Shown here: piece by piece, positions 54,669-62,884 of the stretch
Numbering within the stretch: the first letter of the stretch is position 1
How the letters are laid out: each line of letters begins with the position of its first letter
From: Mesorhizobium sp. WSM3859
GTDB lineage: Bacteria > Pseudomonadota > Alphaproteobacteria > Rhizobiales > Rhizobiaceae
Length of the DNA: 64,000 bases
NCBI RefSeq assembly: GCF_002295065.1
Contig: NZ_NSGG01000002.1
Coordinates: 124,001 to 188,000, forward strand
Direction: 5' to 3'
Notes under the pieces: model-generated
What the model was told of the DNA's origin: nothing
The model's input: only the letters and a program-made list of their open reading frames with translations
The model's database searches: none
Position numbers and translations under genes: made by a program

Positions 54669-54829
54669 TCGCCCGCAACGGCTTTGGCCAGGCGGGCGGA
54701 CTTTGGCAAGGCGGCGCCAAAAGATCCCCGACCGTGGAACCTAGCGCCGCAACGCGCGTTGTCCGGCGTCCTATCCAAGACCGAGGCTGGCAGCCCCGCC
54801 GTCCTCCGCCCAATTTCCGAGAGGTCTAA

Positions 54830-55126
54830 ATGCACGACAGGATAGTCTTCGCGCCGGTCGCGGTCAGTGTCGGCGCCGGCCACAAGCGCGTGATCGCCTC
54901 GCTGTCCGCCATGCGTGAATTCCTGACCGAGTTTCCGCCGTCGCGGCGGCGGCTGAGCTACGGCGCCGCGGTAAAGGCCTGCGAGGCGGCGCGGGCCGGA
55001 GAAATCTCCGCCGAGTCGGCGCGCGATGCGCTGATCACCTTCGCGATGACCGCCGGCATCCTGTCGGACCAGCCAATCGTCTCGGTGAAGCCGGTCGCGC
55101 GCGGCTATAGCGGCTTTGCCGCCTGA
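54830..55126 (+). CDS. DUF982-family small protein
   Basis: A 98-residue DUF982 protein (FAPVAVSVGAGHKRVIASLS, AVKACEAARAGEISAESARD, AFIT-like LITFAMTAGIL), slightly longer than the copies at 6814 and 7344 because of a C-terminal tail. GAGAGG lies upstream. Function unknown. Confidence 0.8.
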   Translation: MHDRIVFAPVAVSVGAGHKRVIASLSAMREFLTEFPPSRRRLSYGAAVKACEAARAGEISAESARDALITFAMTAGILSDQPIVSVKPVARGYSGFAA

Positions 55127-55209
55127 GCTTCCGGCAAACGCCATCTTCCTGGGCAAGCCCGCCGCTATGAACTGCCCCGGGTCAGTTCACGACGGGCCTT
55201 TCCATACCG

Positions 55210-56019
55210 TTATTCCGGCTTGCCGGCCGAGGCCTTGGCGATCGGCGCGGCCGGTTCGGCCGCTGCAACGAGGGGATAGACGAGCTGCTGGTGGTAGAGC
55301 TGCGGCACCGGCTCGTCGACACCGTATTTTTCCGGCATCCGCGGCGGCATGAACAAAGTGCCGGCGATCAAATCGAGAAAGGGCAGCTGGCCGGCGAAGT
55401 TCTTATCATAGGCCTCGCGTTCCTTGGCATGGTGCCAGTGATGGAACTGCGGCGAGGCAATCAGCCATTTCAGCGGCCCGAACCCGATGCGCGTGTTGGA
55501 GTGGATGAACACCGACTGCCAGTGGTAGATCAGCACATAGATGAGAACCGCCTCGGCGGAAAACCCCAGCGCGAACAGCGGCAGGAACGAGGCCGACTTG
55601 GTCAGGATCTGGTCCACCGGGTGAACGCGGTGCGCGGCCAGCCAGTCCATCTCCTCGATCGAGTGGTGGATGGCGTGGAAACGCCACAGGAACGGCACCG
55701 CGTGGAAGGCGCGATGGGCAAGGTAGAAGCCGATGTCGGCGATGAGCAGAGCCTCGATCGCCTGCAGCCACACAGGCTGCGACTGGACGGCGGCGGTGAG
55801 CGCCTCGGGAACGAAACGCTGCGCCAGCAGCATCGCCGCGCCAACCACCAATACTATACCGGCCTTTATGACGATGCCGTTGAAGAGCAGGTAGAAAACG
55901 TCGTTCAGCCAATGCCGGCGCGTCGCCGACTGCTCGCCATGCAGCGGCAGGAGCTGCTCCAGCGGGATGAAGATGAGGGCGATGATCAGCACCGCCTTGA
56001 AGTCGATAAGATCGAACAC
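55210..56019 (-). CDS. Sterol desaturase/fatty acid hydroxylase family protein
   Basis: A 269-residue membrane protein with the three-part His box of the superfamily: HRAFH, HAIHHS and HHWHH. These residues bind a di-iron centre that hydroxylates a lipid chain or ring. Four or so membrane segments are visible. Substrate in this organism is unknown; members act on sterols, hopanoids, carotenoids or fatty acids. Confidence 0.88.
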   Translation of the reverse strand: MFDLIDFKAVLIIALIFIPLEQLLPLHGEQSATRRHWLNDVFYLLFNGIVIKAGIVLVVGAAMLLAQRFVPEALTAAVQSQPVWLQAIEALLIADIGFYLAHRAFHAVPFLWRFHAIHHSIEEMDWLAAHRVHPVDQILTKSASFLPLFALGFSAEAVLIYVLIYHWQSVFIHSNTRIGFGPLKWLIASPQFHHWHHAKEREAYDKNFAGQLPFLDLIAGTLFMPPRMPEKYGVDEPVPQLYHQQLVYPLVAAAEPAAPIAKASAGKPE

Positions 56020-56201
56020 GGTCGCTCGCGGATCGGCTGAGGTCAGCCGCCGACACTAGCCGCCAAAGGATGAACGGACCGTTGATGGCGCCCGGGGATG
56101 CGGCACGTGGCTGCCCCGAAATCCGATGGGCGTTTCGGCGCGCCGCCAAGGTGTGCGGCCTCGCCGAGGCCGCCTATGCCTGAGCACCGCCAAGGAATGC
56201 C

Positions 56202-56318
56202 TAGAGCATGATGCCGAAAAGTGTGAAGCGGTTTTCGGGCGACATCATGCTCTATCTCTTTGATTTAGAGCCGGATTCAGATTTCAGGTCGATTCGACCT
56301 GAAATCATCCGGCTCTAG
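56202..56318. repeat. Double palindrome abutting the diguanylate cyclase gene
   Basis: First hairpin: TAGAGCATGATG (56202) pairs CATCATGCTCTA (to 56254), with CGGTTTTCGG inside. Second hairpin: AGAGCCGGAT (56267) pairs ATCCGGCTCT (to 56316). The right end overlaps the stop codon of the minus-strand cyclase gene, so the element may serve as its terminator. Confidence 0.75.
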
Positions 56319-57100
56319 TGCATGGTCCCGCCGGCATCGCCGGCAAGCGCGCTGCGCTGGCTCTCGAAGCTCACCTGGTCGCGGCCATTGGACTTGGCCT
56401 TGTAAAGATGGCGGTCGGCGACCTGGAACATGTCGTGGTAGGTGGTCGGGCCGCTGAAGGCGATGCCGCCGATGCTCACGGAAAGCGGCCAGGGCCGCCC
56501 GTCGGGGGCAAACTCGGCCTCGCGGATGCGCCGTCTGATCGATTCGGCGACCAGGAAGGAGCGCGCGGCGTCGGCGCCGGGCAGGAAGACCGCAAATTCC
56601 TCGCCGCCGATGCGTCCGACGATGTCGGCGCCGTGCAGTTGCCCCTTGATCGTCGCGGCGATCAATCTCAGCGCCTGGTCGCCGCAGTCGTGGCCCAGGC
56701 GGTCATTGATCGACTTGAAATGGTCGGCATCGACGATCAGCAGCGCGCCGGCGTCGGCGACCGTTTGGTCGCGTACCCGGTCAAGATAGGCCTCGACCAG
56801 CATCGAGAAGGCGCCCCGGTTGAAGACCGCGGTCAGGCTGTCGGTCGCGGCGATGACGCTGAGTTCCTTTTGCGTGATCGCCAGCTGGCGCATCTTCCAC
56901 ATCAGGAAGAACAGAAAGGAGCCGCCGAGGACAAGCGGCAGGAAAAGATCCGTGAGTTGCGCCCAGAGCAGCGCCTGCGGCGACAGCGAGGGAAAATTGA
57001 AGGAATCGACGAAGAAGGCGACCGCAATGAAAAAGGCTGTGCCGGCGGCGGTGACCACCACAACCCTGCCCCAGCTTGTCGGGGACAAATCGATGCGCAT
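56315..57100 (-). CDS. GGDEF-domain diguanylate cyclase
   Basis: A 261-residue inner-membrane protein. Two N-terminal membrane helices precede a GGDEF domain from about residue 85 with the metal/GTP region VDADHFKSINDRLGHDCGD and the intact active-site GGEEF. It should make cyclic di-GMP, which promotes the sessile state. An RxxD-type product-inhibition motif is not obvious just before the active site. No EAL domain. Confidence 0.92.
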   Translation of the reverse strand: MRIDLSPTSWGRVVVVTAAGTAFFIAVAFFVDSFNFPSLSPQALLWAQLTDLFLPLVLGGSFLFFLMWKMRQLAITQKELSVIAATDSLTAVFNRGAFSMLVEAYLDRVRDQTVADAGALLIVDADHFKSINDRLGHDCGDQALRLIAATIKGQLHGADIVGRIGGEEFAVFLPGADAARSFLVAESIRRRIREAEFAPDGRPWPLSVSIGGIAFSGPTTYHDMFQVADRHLYKAKSNGRDQVSFESQRSALAGDAGGTMH

Positions 57101-57225
57101 GCCCTTGCTCCCACGGCTACCGGCTTATTGTGGAGCGCGAGCGCAAAGGAAGTCCTAACATATTAGCTTCAATGCAAGTGTGGTTAACAAGCCGTCGGAA
57201 CCGCCCGTGATGGCAGGCAAGCAGA

Positions 57226-57251
57226 AAGCCCGCCGCAAAGGCGGCAGGCTT
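57226..57251 (-). terminator. Hairpin terminator after the repeat-protein gene
   Basis: On the minus strand AAGCCTGCCGCC pairs with GGCGGGCTT around TTTGC and is followed by TCTGCTT. It lies about 120 bases after the stop of the gene at 57373. The rest of the gap to the cyclase gene holds no gene. Confidence 0.55.
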
Positions 57252-57372
57252 CCCGACGGGCCGGAGGTTCTCGTCAACGCACCACCAGCCGTGGCGGCGA
57301 TGCGGTAGGAGATGCCGCAGAGCCTCACGGCCGGTACCGGCACTCCCGACCAGGGCTGTCTTGCAGCATATG

Positions 57373-57996
57373 TCAGCGACGCGAAATCATCAGGCAGAGC
57401 GTCCTGAGATCCTTGTCGTAGGTTCCTTCGCTGGAGAGCACGTCGGCGCAACGCTTCTTCATGCGCATCAATTTCGCACCGGACATCTGAGTCACGGCGT
57501 TCTTCATCGAGGGCGCTTCAGGGGCTCCTAGCGTGCTAGGGGTGCCAGGCGTGCTAGGCGTGCTCAGTGTAGAGAACCTTTCCACGCCGACGCCCGCGTC
57601 GTCACCACTCCCGAGGCTAAGGTTCGTGTTGGCGCCATTGCCGACATTTGCACCCGCACTGGCGTTGATGTCGTCGCCGACGTTAGCGCCGAGACCCGCA
57701 TTGATGCCGGTTGAACCGCCGATCGACGCCGTGGCGTTTGCGTCGGCGCCATTCGAGCCGCCTATCGATGCGGCCGCGTCGGCGTTCACGCCGTTCGACC
57801 CGCCAACCGAGGCGCCAAGACCGGCATTGACGCCGCTGCCACCACCGACAGAGGCGCCGGCGCCAGCGTTGACGCCGCCGGACCCGCCGACCGATGCTCC
57901 AACGCCAAGGCTTGCAGCATTTGCAGGCATGGCCAAAATGGCGATAATCGCGCTGCAAGTAAGGGCTTTATGCAATTCCCGAATGATACTTGGCAT
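57373..57996 (-). CDS. Secreted Gly/Ala/Ser-rich repeat protein
   Basis: A 207-residue protein from ATG 57996 (GGGAGAG upstream). A signal peptide (CSAIIAILAMPANAAS) is followed by about six tandem 14-residue units of the form GASVGGSxGVNAxx, then an SerThr/Pro linker (TPSTPGTPSTL) and a C-terminal domain with two Cys (KKRCADVL, RTLCLMIS). The repeats suggest a surface or extracellular structural protein. No known family recognised. Confidence 0.7.
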   Translation of the reverse strand: MPSIIRELHKALTCSAIIAILAMPANAASLGVGASVGGSGGVNAGAGASVGGGSGVNAGLGASVGGSNGVNADAAASIGGSNGADANATASIGGSTGINAGLGANVGDDINASAGANVGNGANTNLSLGSGDDAGVGVERFSTLSTPSTPGTPSTLGAPEAPSMKNAVTQMSGAKLMRMKKRCADVLSSEGTYDKDLRTLCLMISRR

Positions 57997-58281
57997 GACA
58001 CTCTCCCTCTTAGACAGAATATGCTGCACTGCATCACACAGGCACTGCGTTCTTTGATTAACGCCGTGCGCATACATATCTACGCCGATATCCATGCCTC
58101 AGTTTCAAGCCTGGCTTTTAATGATATTTTTTAGTTTCTTGTTGCTATACCGAATTGTTAAATCAATCTTCGACTTTTATTCGATATTTAATCATGTAGA
58201 GCAAGCAGTAAACACTTCCCGCACCGAGCGTCATTCGCAACGAAACCGCAGCAGAAATGTGCGGGTTCCCGGAGCTATGCT

Positions 58282-58791
58282 TCAGGCGTAGGCGCGGCCT
58301 TCTTCGGAGCGCTGGAACAGCATCAGGTCGAGCGACACCGACGGCCGGCCGAGCACCGTCAGCACCATATGCGCGTGGCCGCGATGATGGGTCTGGTGGT
58401 TGAAGAAATGGCTGAGCGCGGGCGAAAGCCGCTGCGAGACGGTGCGCATGTCGACGGTCATGTAGGAGAAGCGGCCGGCAATCGCCTTGTCGCCCATGCC
58501 GCTCACCCAGTCGACGATCCTCCTGTCCTCGGCCTCGCGCGCCAGCTTCAGGGCGGGCAAGGCCCGGTACAGGATGGCGGCGGTGTTGGACGGCGCATCG
58601 CCCTCGCCGGTGAAGCGCTTCATCCAGACGCGGTCGACGGCAAGCAGATGGTTGAGCGTGCCAAGCATCGAGCCGAAGAAGGCCCCGACGTCGCGGCCGA
58701 GTTCCTCCTCGCCGAGATCGGCGGCGGCATCGTAGAGACGGCCGTTGGCCCATTGATTATAGGCCGCAAACATCATGAAATGCTGCTTCAT
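58282..58791 (-). CDS. DinB-family protein
   Basis: A 169-residue four-helix protein with the DinB metal-binding His set: LNHLLAVDRVW, and the C-terminal FNHQTHHRGHAHMVL. Family members are metal-dependent hydrolases or thiol transferases of mostly unknown substrate. ATG 58791 has GGGTGGGA upstream; 58809 is an alternative. Its start region overlaps that of the divergent GST gene in the 58853 area. An AT-rich 285-base gap (57997-58281) lies downstream. Confidence 0.88.
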   Translation of the reverse strand: MKQHFMMFAAYNQWANGRLYDAAADLGEEELGRDVGAFFGSMLGTLNHLLAVDRVWMKRFTGEGDAPSNTAAILYRALPALKLAREAEDRRIVDWVSGMGDKAIAGRFSYMTVDMRTVSQRLSPALSHFFNHQTHHRGHAHMVLTVLGRPSVSLDLMLFQRSEEGRAYA

Positions 58792-58852
58792 TCTTCCCAC
58801 CCGGCTCATCACGAATCCGGGCTCTTCGTAACCCGCAGCAACGGACCCGCCA

Positions 58853-59545
58853 ATGACCATTCTGCTTTATGACCTCGTCGGCCATGATGTCGGCCGCCCG
58901 TTCAGCCCGCATTGCTGGAAGATCAAGATGGCATTGGCCCATAAGGGGCTGACCGCGACCAAGGTGCCGACGCGCTTCCTCGAAGTGCCCAAGGTGGAAG
59001 GCGGCGTGTCGAAGACGGTGCCGGTGATCCGCGACGGCGAGCGCGTGGTTGCCGATTCCTTCGCCATAGCGCTCTATCTCGACGAAGCCTATCCGGATCG
59101 GCCGACGCTATTCGGCGGCGAAGGCGGCAAGGCGATGGCGCGCTTCATCGAACGCTGGTCGCAGCTGACCATCCACCCTTATGTCGCGACGGTAGCGCTG
59201 ACCGGTCTGCATGCCATGCAAGACGAGGCGAACGCCGCCTATTTCCGCGAAAGCCGCGAGCAGCGCTACGGCAAGCGGCTGGAAGAGGTCGTGGCCAACC
59301 GCGATGCCGGGCTCGCGGCCTTCCGCGCCGCGCTGCAGCCGCTGCGCTCGACGCTCACCCACCAGCCTTTCATCGGCGGCGAGGCGCCGCTGTTTGCCGA
59401 CTACATCGTGTTCGGGGCTCTGCAATGGGGCCGCATCGCCTCGCCTTTCCAACTGCTTGACGACAGCGACAGCATCGCCCGCTGGTTCGAGCGCTGCCTC
59501 GACCTGCATGGCGGGATCGGCCGGCAGGTCGCGGCGGCGGCGTGA
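58853..59545 (+). CDS. Glutathione S-transferase family protein
   Basis: A 230-residue protein with a thioredoxin-fold N-terminus (LYDLVGHDVGRPFSPHCWKI; the catalytic Ser/Cys region) and the conserved VPVIRDGERVVADSFAIALY, followed by an all-helical C-terminal domain. It likely conjugates or reduces electrophiles with glutathione; substrate unknown. Confidence 0.88.
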   Translation: MTILLYDLVGHDVGRPFSPHCWKIKMALAHKGLTATKVPTRFLEVPKVEGGVSKTVPVIRDGERVVADSFAIALYLDEAYPDRPTLFGGEGGKAMARFIERWSQLTIHPYVATVALTGLHAMQDEANAAYFRESREQRYGKRLEEVVANRDAGLAAFRAALQPLRSTLTHQPFIGGEAPLFADYIVFGALQWGRIASPFQLLDDSDSIARWFERCLDLHGGIGRQVAAAA

Positions 59546-59758
59546 AGGCCGGTGATCTCCCCCCTTATCCTTACCGACCAACCTGACGCAGATCGGGTCG
59601 CCTTTCTCCATGCGGGCGCACTGCCACTCCGGACCGAAGCCGAAATTCCGCTGCCCGCGTTGTGGAAAGAACAGCAGGACGAAGACGATCCCGGCGAGAA
59701 CCATGGCCATGAACAGGATGCCGGCAACATCGCCGCGTCTGAAATAAGGCCAGTTCAT
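59108..59758 (-). CDS. Small membrane protein whose frame runs on into antisense of GST
   Basis: ATG 59758 opens MNWPYFRRGDVAGILFMAMV, one membrane helix, and a short Cys-containing segment ending near GDPICVRLVG. After that the frame continues about 440 bases through the antisense of the GST gene with no coding character. A one-base shift at that point gives an immediate TAA GGA TAA, so the true protein probably ended there and has lost its stop through an indel, or only the first 65 codons matter. Confidence 0.35.
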   Translation of the reverse strand: MNWPYFRRGDVAGILFMAMVLAGIVFVLLFFPQRGQRNFGFGPEWQCARMEKGDPICVRLVGKDKGGDHRPSRRRRDLPADPAMQVEAALEPAGDAVAVVKQLERRGDAAPLQSPEHDVVGKQRRLAADERLVGERRAQRLQRGAEGREPGIAVGHDLFQPLAVALLAAFAEIGGVRLVLHGMQTGQRYRRDIRVDGQLRPAFDEARHRLAAFAAE

Positions 59759-59936
59759 CGCCTCGGGCTCCGCTGCCGCAACGCCCCGGATTTCCGTGCG
59801 AAGCATGTTCGCAGCCGTCTAATTATCCCGCAAAGAGCCCGCCTTGACCAGAAGCCGCCTCCCCTTGGCAAGCCGCCGGGTGGCTTGTATAGAGCCCGCC
59901 ACTCCAATTTCCATTCCCAAGAACAAGGACGACCCT

Positions 59937-60359
59937 ATGGCGATCGAACGCACCTTCTCCATGATCAAGCCGGACGCGACCAGGCGCAACCTGACAGGCG
60001 CCATCACCAAGATGCTGGAGGACGCCGGCCTGCGCGTCGTCGCATCGCGCCGCGTGTGGATGAGCCGCCGCGAGGCCGAAGGTTTCTACGCCGTCCACAA
60101 GGATCGCCCGTTCTTCGGCGAGCTAGTGGAATTCATGTCGTCGGCGCCGACCATCGTGCAGGTCCTGGAAGGCGAGAGCGCCATCGCCCGGAATCGCGAA
60201 GTGATGGGCGCAACCAACCCGGCCAATGCCGCCGAGGGCACCATCCGCAAGGTGCATGCGCTGTCGATCGGCGAGAATTCGGTGCATGGCTCGGACGCGC
60301 CGGAAACCGCCGCGCAGGAGATCAAGTACTGGTTCTCGGACACCGAGATCGTCGGCTGA
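59937..60359 (+). CDS. ndk: Nucleoside diphosphate kinase
   Basis: Transfers the terminal phosphate between nucleoside triphosphates and diphosphates through a phospho-His. The 140-residue protein has the classic start [20 protein letters not shown] and the active-site NSVHGSD with the catalytic His. Length is exactly typical. A strong terminator follows. Confidence 0.97.
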   Translation: MAIERTFSMIKPDATRRNLTGAITKMLEDAGLRVVASRRVWMSRREAEGFYAVHKDRPFFGELVEFMSSAPTIVQVLEGESAIARNREVMGATNPANAAEGTIRKVHALSIGENSVHGSDAPETAAQEIKYWFSDTEIVG

Positions 60360-60423
60360 TCTATCTGACACGATCCCGAACGGAAAACCGCTTCGTGGAA
60401 TCGCTCTGAAATCTGCCGAAAAC

Positions 60424-60450
60424 AAAGGCGGCCCAATGGGCCGCCTTTTT
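60424..60450 (+). terminator. Rho-independent terminator after ndk
   Basis: AAAGGCGGCCC (60424-60434) pairs perfectly with GGGCCGCCTTT and runs straight into TTTTT. Confidence 0.92.
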
Positions 60451-60565
60451 AACATGGGTGAATGCGCCGTGGGCAGATCAACCTATGGTAGCCCGCTCTA
60501 GCGATAGAGTGTTCACTCGCCCCCGCGAACCTCTGTCGCGCTTCCGTAGCACAACGGAGGACGCG

Positions 60566-60772
60566 ATGATTGGTCCCCATGTTTCCAAGAGCGGCGTTGC
60601 CTATCCGGACGATCTTGTCCTGCTGAAGCGCATCTATGATCAGGTCTGCGAGGAACGCGGTATTGCCCGCGGCAGCTCCGAGGCATCGGACCTGGCGATT
60701 GAGGCCATGAAACTCTTTTCCGCCGGTATCTTCGACGAAGGAACGATCGGAAGACGTCTGCGCGGCGGCTGA
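60566..60772 (+). CDS. Small conserved hypothetical protein
   Basis: A 68-residue protein with ACGGAGGA upstream of ATG 60566. The pattern YPDDLVLLKRIYDQVCEERG, then SEASDLAIEAMKLFSAGIFD, is a common small Rhizobiales type and resembles the protein at 6516. Function unknown. Confidence 0.75.
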   Translation: MIGPHVSKSGVAYPDDLVLLKRIYDQVCEERGIARGSSEASDLAIEAMKLFSAGIFDEGTIGRRLRGG

Positions 60773-60787
60773 TCGAGGATCCCAGGA

Positions 60788-61132
60788 TCAGTCCCCGTCG
60801 CCGTAGCGGATGACCTCGACCTTCTCCCTCGTGATCAGGCAGCTCTTCTCACTTGTCAGCGCCTTGATCGCGGGGATAAGCGCATCGATCTTCTCCGGCG
60901 CATCGACGATCTCGACGACGATGGGCAGATCCTGCGACAGGCGCAGGATTTTGGCGGTGTGCAGCACGCTGGAGCGACCGAAGCCGAGCGGCCCCCGCAG
61001 CACGGTGGCGCCGGCCATGCCGGTCTCGCGCGCCTTGATGACGATCGCCTCATGCAGCGGCTTGCCGTCGGCCGCCCTGTCATCCTCGCCGAAGAATATC
61101 CTGAGCAGCGCGCATTGCGCGGGAAGTTCCAT
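60788..61132 (-). CDS. DUF190 family protein
   Basis: A 114-residue PII-like protein (LLRIFFGEDDRAADGKPLHE; VLRGPLGFGRSSVLHTAKIL; VEIVDAPEKIDALI). DUF190 proteins adopt a ferredoxin-like PII fold and are often encoded beside crcB. It is the last gene of the fluoride operon. Its signal ligand is unknown. Confidence 0.88.
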   Translation of the reverse strand: MELPAQCALLRIFFGEDDRAADGKPLHEAIVIKARETGMAGATVLRGPLGFGRSSVLHTAKILRLSQDLPIVVEIVDAPEKIDALIPAIKALTSEKSCLITREKVEVIRYGDGD

Positions 61133-61162
61133 GTTTTCCTCCCTGGTTGGCTGTTGGCCTGG

Positions 61163-61597
61163 TTACCCATTGGCCTGACTGCCTTTTGGCAAGCGGTTGA
61201 ACCTCGATGCCATGAGATAGCCCAGCCAGGCGGCGGCGAGCGACAGCACGACCACACTGATGAGATAGGTCGCGGCCAGCCGTAAGTCGCCCTCGAGGAG
61301 CAGGATGAAGGTGTCGAGGCTCATCGCGGAAAACGTGGTGAGGCCGCCGCAGAAGCCCGCCATGACGAAATTGCGGGTGGCGGGACCGACCATCAGGCGG
61401 CCGTCCGGCCCGGTCAGCGTGGCGAAGGCCATGATGATCCACGAGCCGACGACATTGACGAAAGCGGTCGACCATAAAGCGTTCAGGCCGAGCTGCGAGA
61501 CGATGACATAGCCCGACAGGAAGCGGACCAGCGAGCCGATCGCCGCGCCGCAGCCGACCGCCAGATAAAGCCGCATTGCCGCCTGTCTGTCCGTCAT
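61163..61597 (-). CDS. crcB: Fluoride channel subunit CrcB (second copy)
   Basis: A 144-residue four-helix membrane protein of the CrcB/Fluc family ([46 protein letters not shown]). Paired crcB genes can form a heterodimeric dual-topology channel for fluoride export. It starts 4 bases after the first copy. Confidence 0.93.
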   Translation of the reverse strand: MTDRQAAMRLYLAVGCGAAIGSLVRFLSGYVIVSQLGLNALWSTAFVNVVGSWIIMAFATLTGPDGRLMVGPATRNFVMAGFCGGLTTFSAMSLDTFILLLEGDLRLAATYLISVVVLSLAAAWLGYLMASRFNRLPKGSQANG

Positions 61598-61600
61598 CGT

Positions 61601-62023
61601 TCAGCCCGCCGTCCCCGTTGCGGGACCAGTCGCCCAGACAACAGCCCAGAAGCCGAGGGCGACGAACAGCACGCACAGAACCGACGAAGCGACGACGTTG
61701 AAGACCGCGAGCCGGCCCTCCCCGTCGAGCGCCAGGTTGAGCGTCTGCAGGCAGAAGGACGACACGGTGGTGTAGCCGCCGAAAAGCCCGACGACGATCA
61801 GGTCGCGCACGAGATCGCTGGCGAAGACGCCGCCCACCGCCCGCGCGGCACCGGCGAAGGCGCCGATGGCAAGGGCGCCGGAGACGTTGACCGCCAGCGT
61901 GCCCCAGGGAAAGGTCTCGCCGACGCCGCGGCCGATCACGCCGGACAGGAAAAAACGGGAAACGCCGCCAAGGAAACCGCCGATCAGGACCAGGGCGCAG
62001 GCCGCAAAGGTCATCGCTTTCAT
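61601..62023 (-). CDS. crcB: Fluoride channel subunit CrcB (first copy)
   Basis: About 140 residues with the family blocks LIGGFLGGVSRFFLSGV, GTLAVNVSGALAIG and LFGGYTTVSSFCLQTL. ATG 62023 (GGAAAGG upstream) is chosen over the longer frame to 62056; ATG 62014 is also possible. The gene is first behind the fluoride riboswitch at 62086. Confidence 0.93.
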   Translation of the reverse strand: MKAMTFAACALVLIGGFLGGVSRFFLSGVIGRGVGETFPWGTLAVNVSGALAIGAFAGAARAVGGVFASDLVRDLIVVGLFGGYTTVSSFCLQTLNLALDGEGRLAVFNVVASSVLCVLFVALGFWAVVWATGPATGTAG

Positions 62024-62085
62024 GCCTTTCCAAACGCGATTCCGCACCGGAATCACCTCACGAAATCAGGCATGATGCGAGCGGG

Positions 62086-62168
62086 AAAAACAAATCCTGC
62101 CGCGCAAGAGCACGCCTGGCAGGAGTCATCAGCCCAAAAGGGCGGTTTCGGGGGAACCCCATCCCCAT
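62086..62168 (-). ncRNA. Fluoride riboswitch (crcB RNA) with a terminator platform
   Basis: On the minus strand the motif reads GGGGATGGGGTTCCCCC, GAAACCGCCC, a TTTT loop, then GGGCTGATGACTCCTGCC, matching the fluoride aptamer consensus (GGxGATGG, AACCGCC, CTGATGACTCCT). Directly after it CCTGCC pairs with GGCAGG (62096-62123) and is followed by ATTTGTTTTT, a terminator that shares the aptamer's 3' strand. Fluoride binding should prevent termination and allow transcription of the two crcB genes and DUF190. Confidence 0.95.
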
Positions 62169-62245
62169 TTTCCGGCGAACCTAGGCGGTCGCGGCGGCGC
62201 GGTCAATCGGGGCCGCTAGCTGAAAGACGGTTAGGCCGCGTTCCT

Positions 62246-62421
62246 TCGCGCCCCCCTCTGGCCTGCCGGCCATCTCCCCCACTTGGGGGGAGATTGGCAG
62301 CCGTGGCGCCGAACTCAATCCTGCAACGCTGGAGATTGGCGAAAGCCGGCGCGACATTCGATCTCCCCCCTCGTGGGGGAGATGTCCGGCAGGACAGAGG
62401 GGGGCGCTGTCCCGCCAGCGT
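62246..62421. repeat. Palindromic repeat, family A copy 3
   Basis: Inverted arms around 62248-62297 and 62360-62421 (CTCCCCCACTTGGGGGGAG; TCCCCCCTCGTGGGGGAG; CCGGCAGGACAGAGGGGGGC) match the copy at 1069. It lies upstream of the riboswitch. Confidence 0.85.
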
Positions 62422-62433
62422 CTGAGGGTGACG

Positions 62434-62703
62434 TTACTTTGCTTGGCGCTCCTTCACATTCGCGTGGGCGTTCGCCGCTTCGGTGTCGGTGGCCGGCGTC
62501 TGGGTATCGGCGCCGGCGAACGGGCTGCCCTGTCCAGGCGCAAGGTCGCCGCTATGGCCGGCCTTGTTGGTCTGGAAGGGCTGGCTGTCGGGGCTGAGGC
62601 CATGCTGCGTGGCGTTGAACAGATGGTCGTCCGCACGGGCAAGACCGGCGAAGGCAATCAGCGATATGCTTGTGGCTGCGAGAATGAGCGTGTGCTTCTT
62701 CAT
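62434..62703 (-). CDS. Small secreted protein of unknown function
   Basis: An 89-residue protein from ATG 62703 with a signal peptide (ILAATSISLIAFAGLARADD) and a mature low-complexity region rich in Gln, Asn, Ala and Gly. The longer frame to 62799 is not needed. It resembles the DUF680-like class of small exported proteins but lacks the SDHYG block. Confidence 0.65.
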   Translation of the reverse strand: MKKHTLILAATSISLIAFAGLARADDHLFNATQHGLSPDSQPFQTNKAGHSGDLAPGQGSPFAGADTQTPATDTEAANAHANVKERQAK

Positions 62704-62884
62704 ATCTGGTCTCCATTGAGTGCCAGATCGATCCCGCGCATTCGGTCTGGCGGTTTGAGTGAAGGGACGTCTGTCCCTTTGCCTGCCCGCCATCTGCATA
62801 AGTCAACGCCTGGCGCCGCCGATTTATTCCGGCAAGCACGATGTCCAGAGTGAAAAGTCGCGGCCGTCCAGCTGGCGCCCGACG

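Noticed and set aside
58094..58291. A 65-codon AT-rich frame with a hydrophobic start
   Set aside because: No ribosome-binding site, and composition explains the hydrophobic residues; it is more likely a promoter or spacer region.
60360..60420. A further copy of the mosaic palindrome after ndk
   Set aside because: It shows only a partial match (CGGAAAACCGCTTCG) and cannot be told from chance or from the ndk 3' flank.
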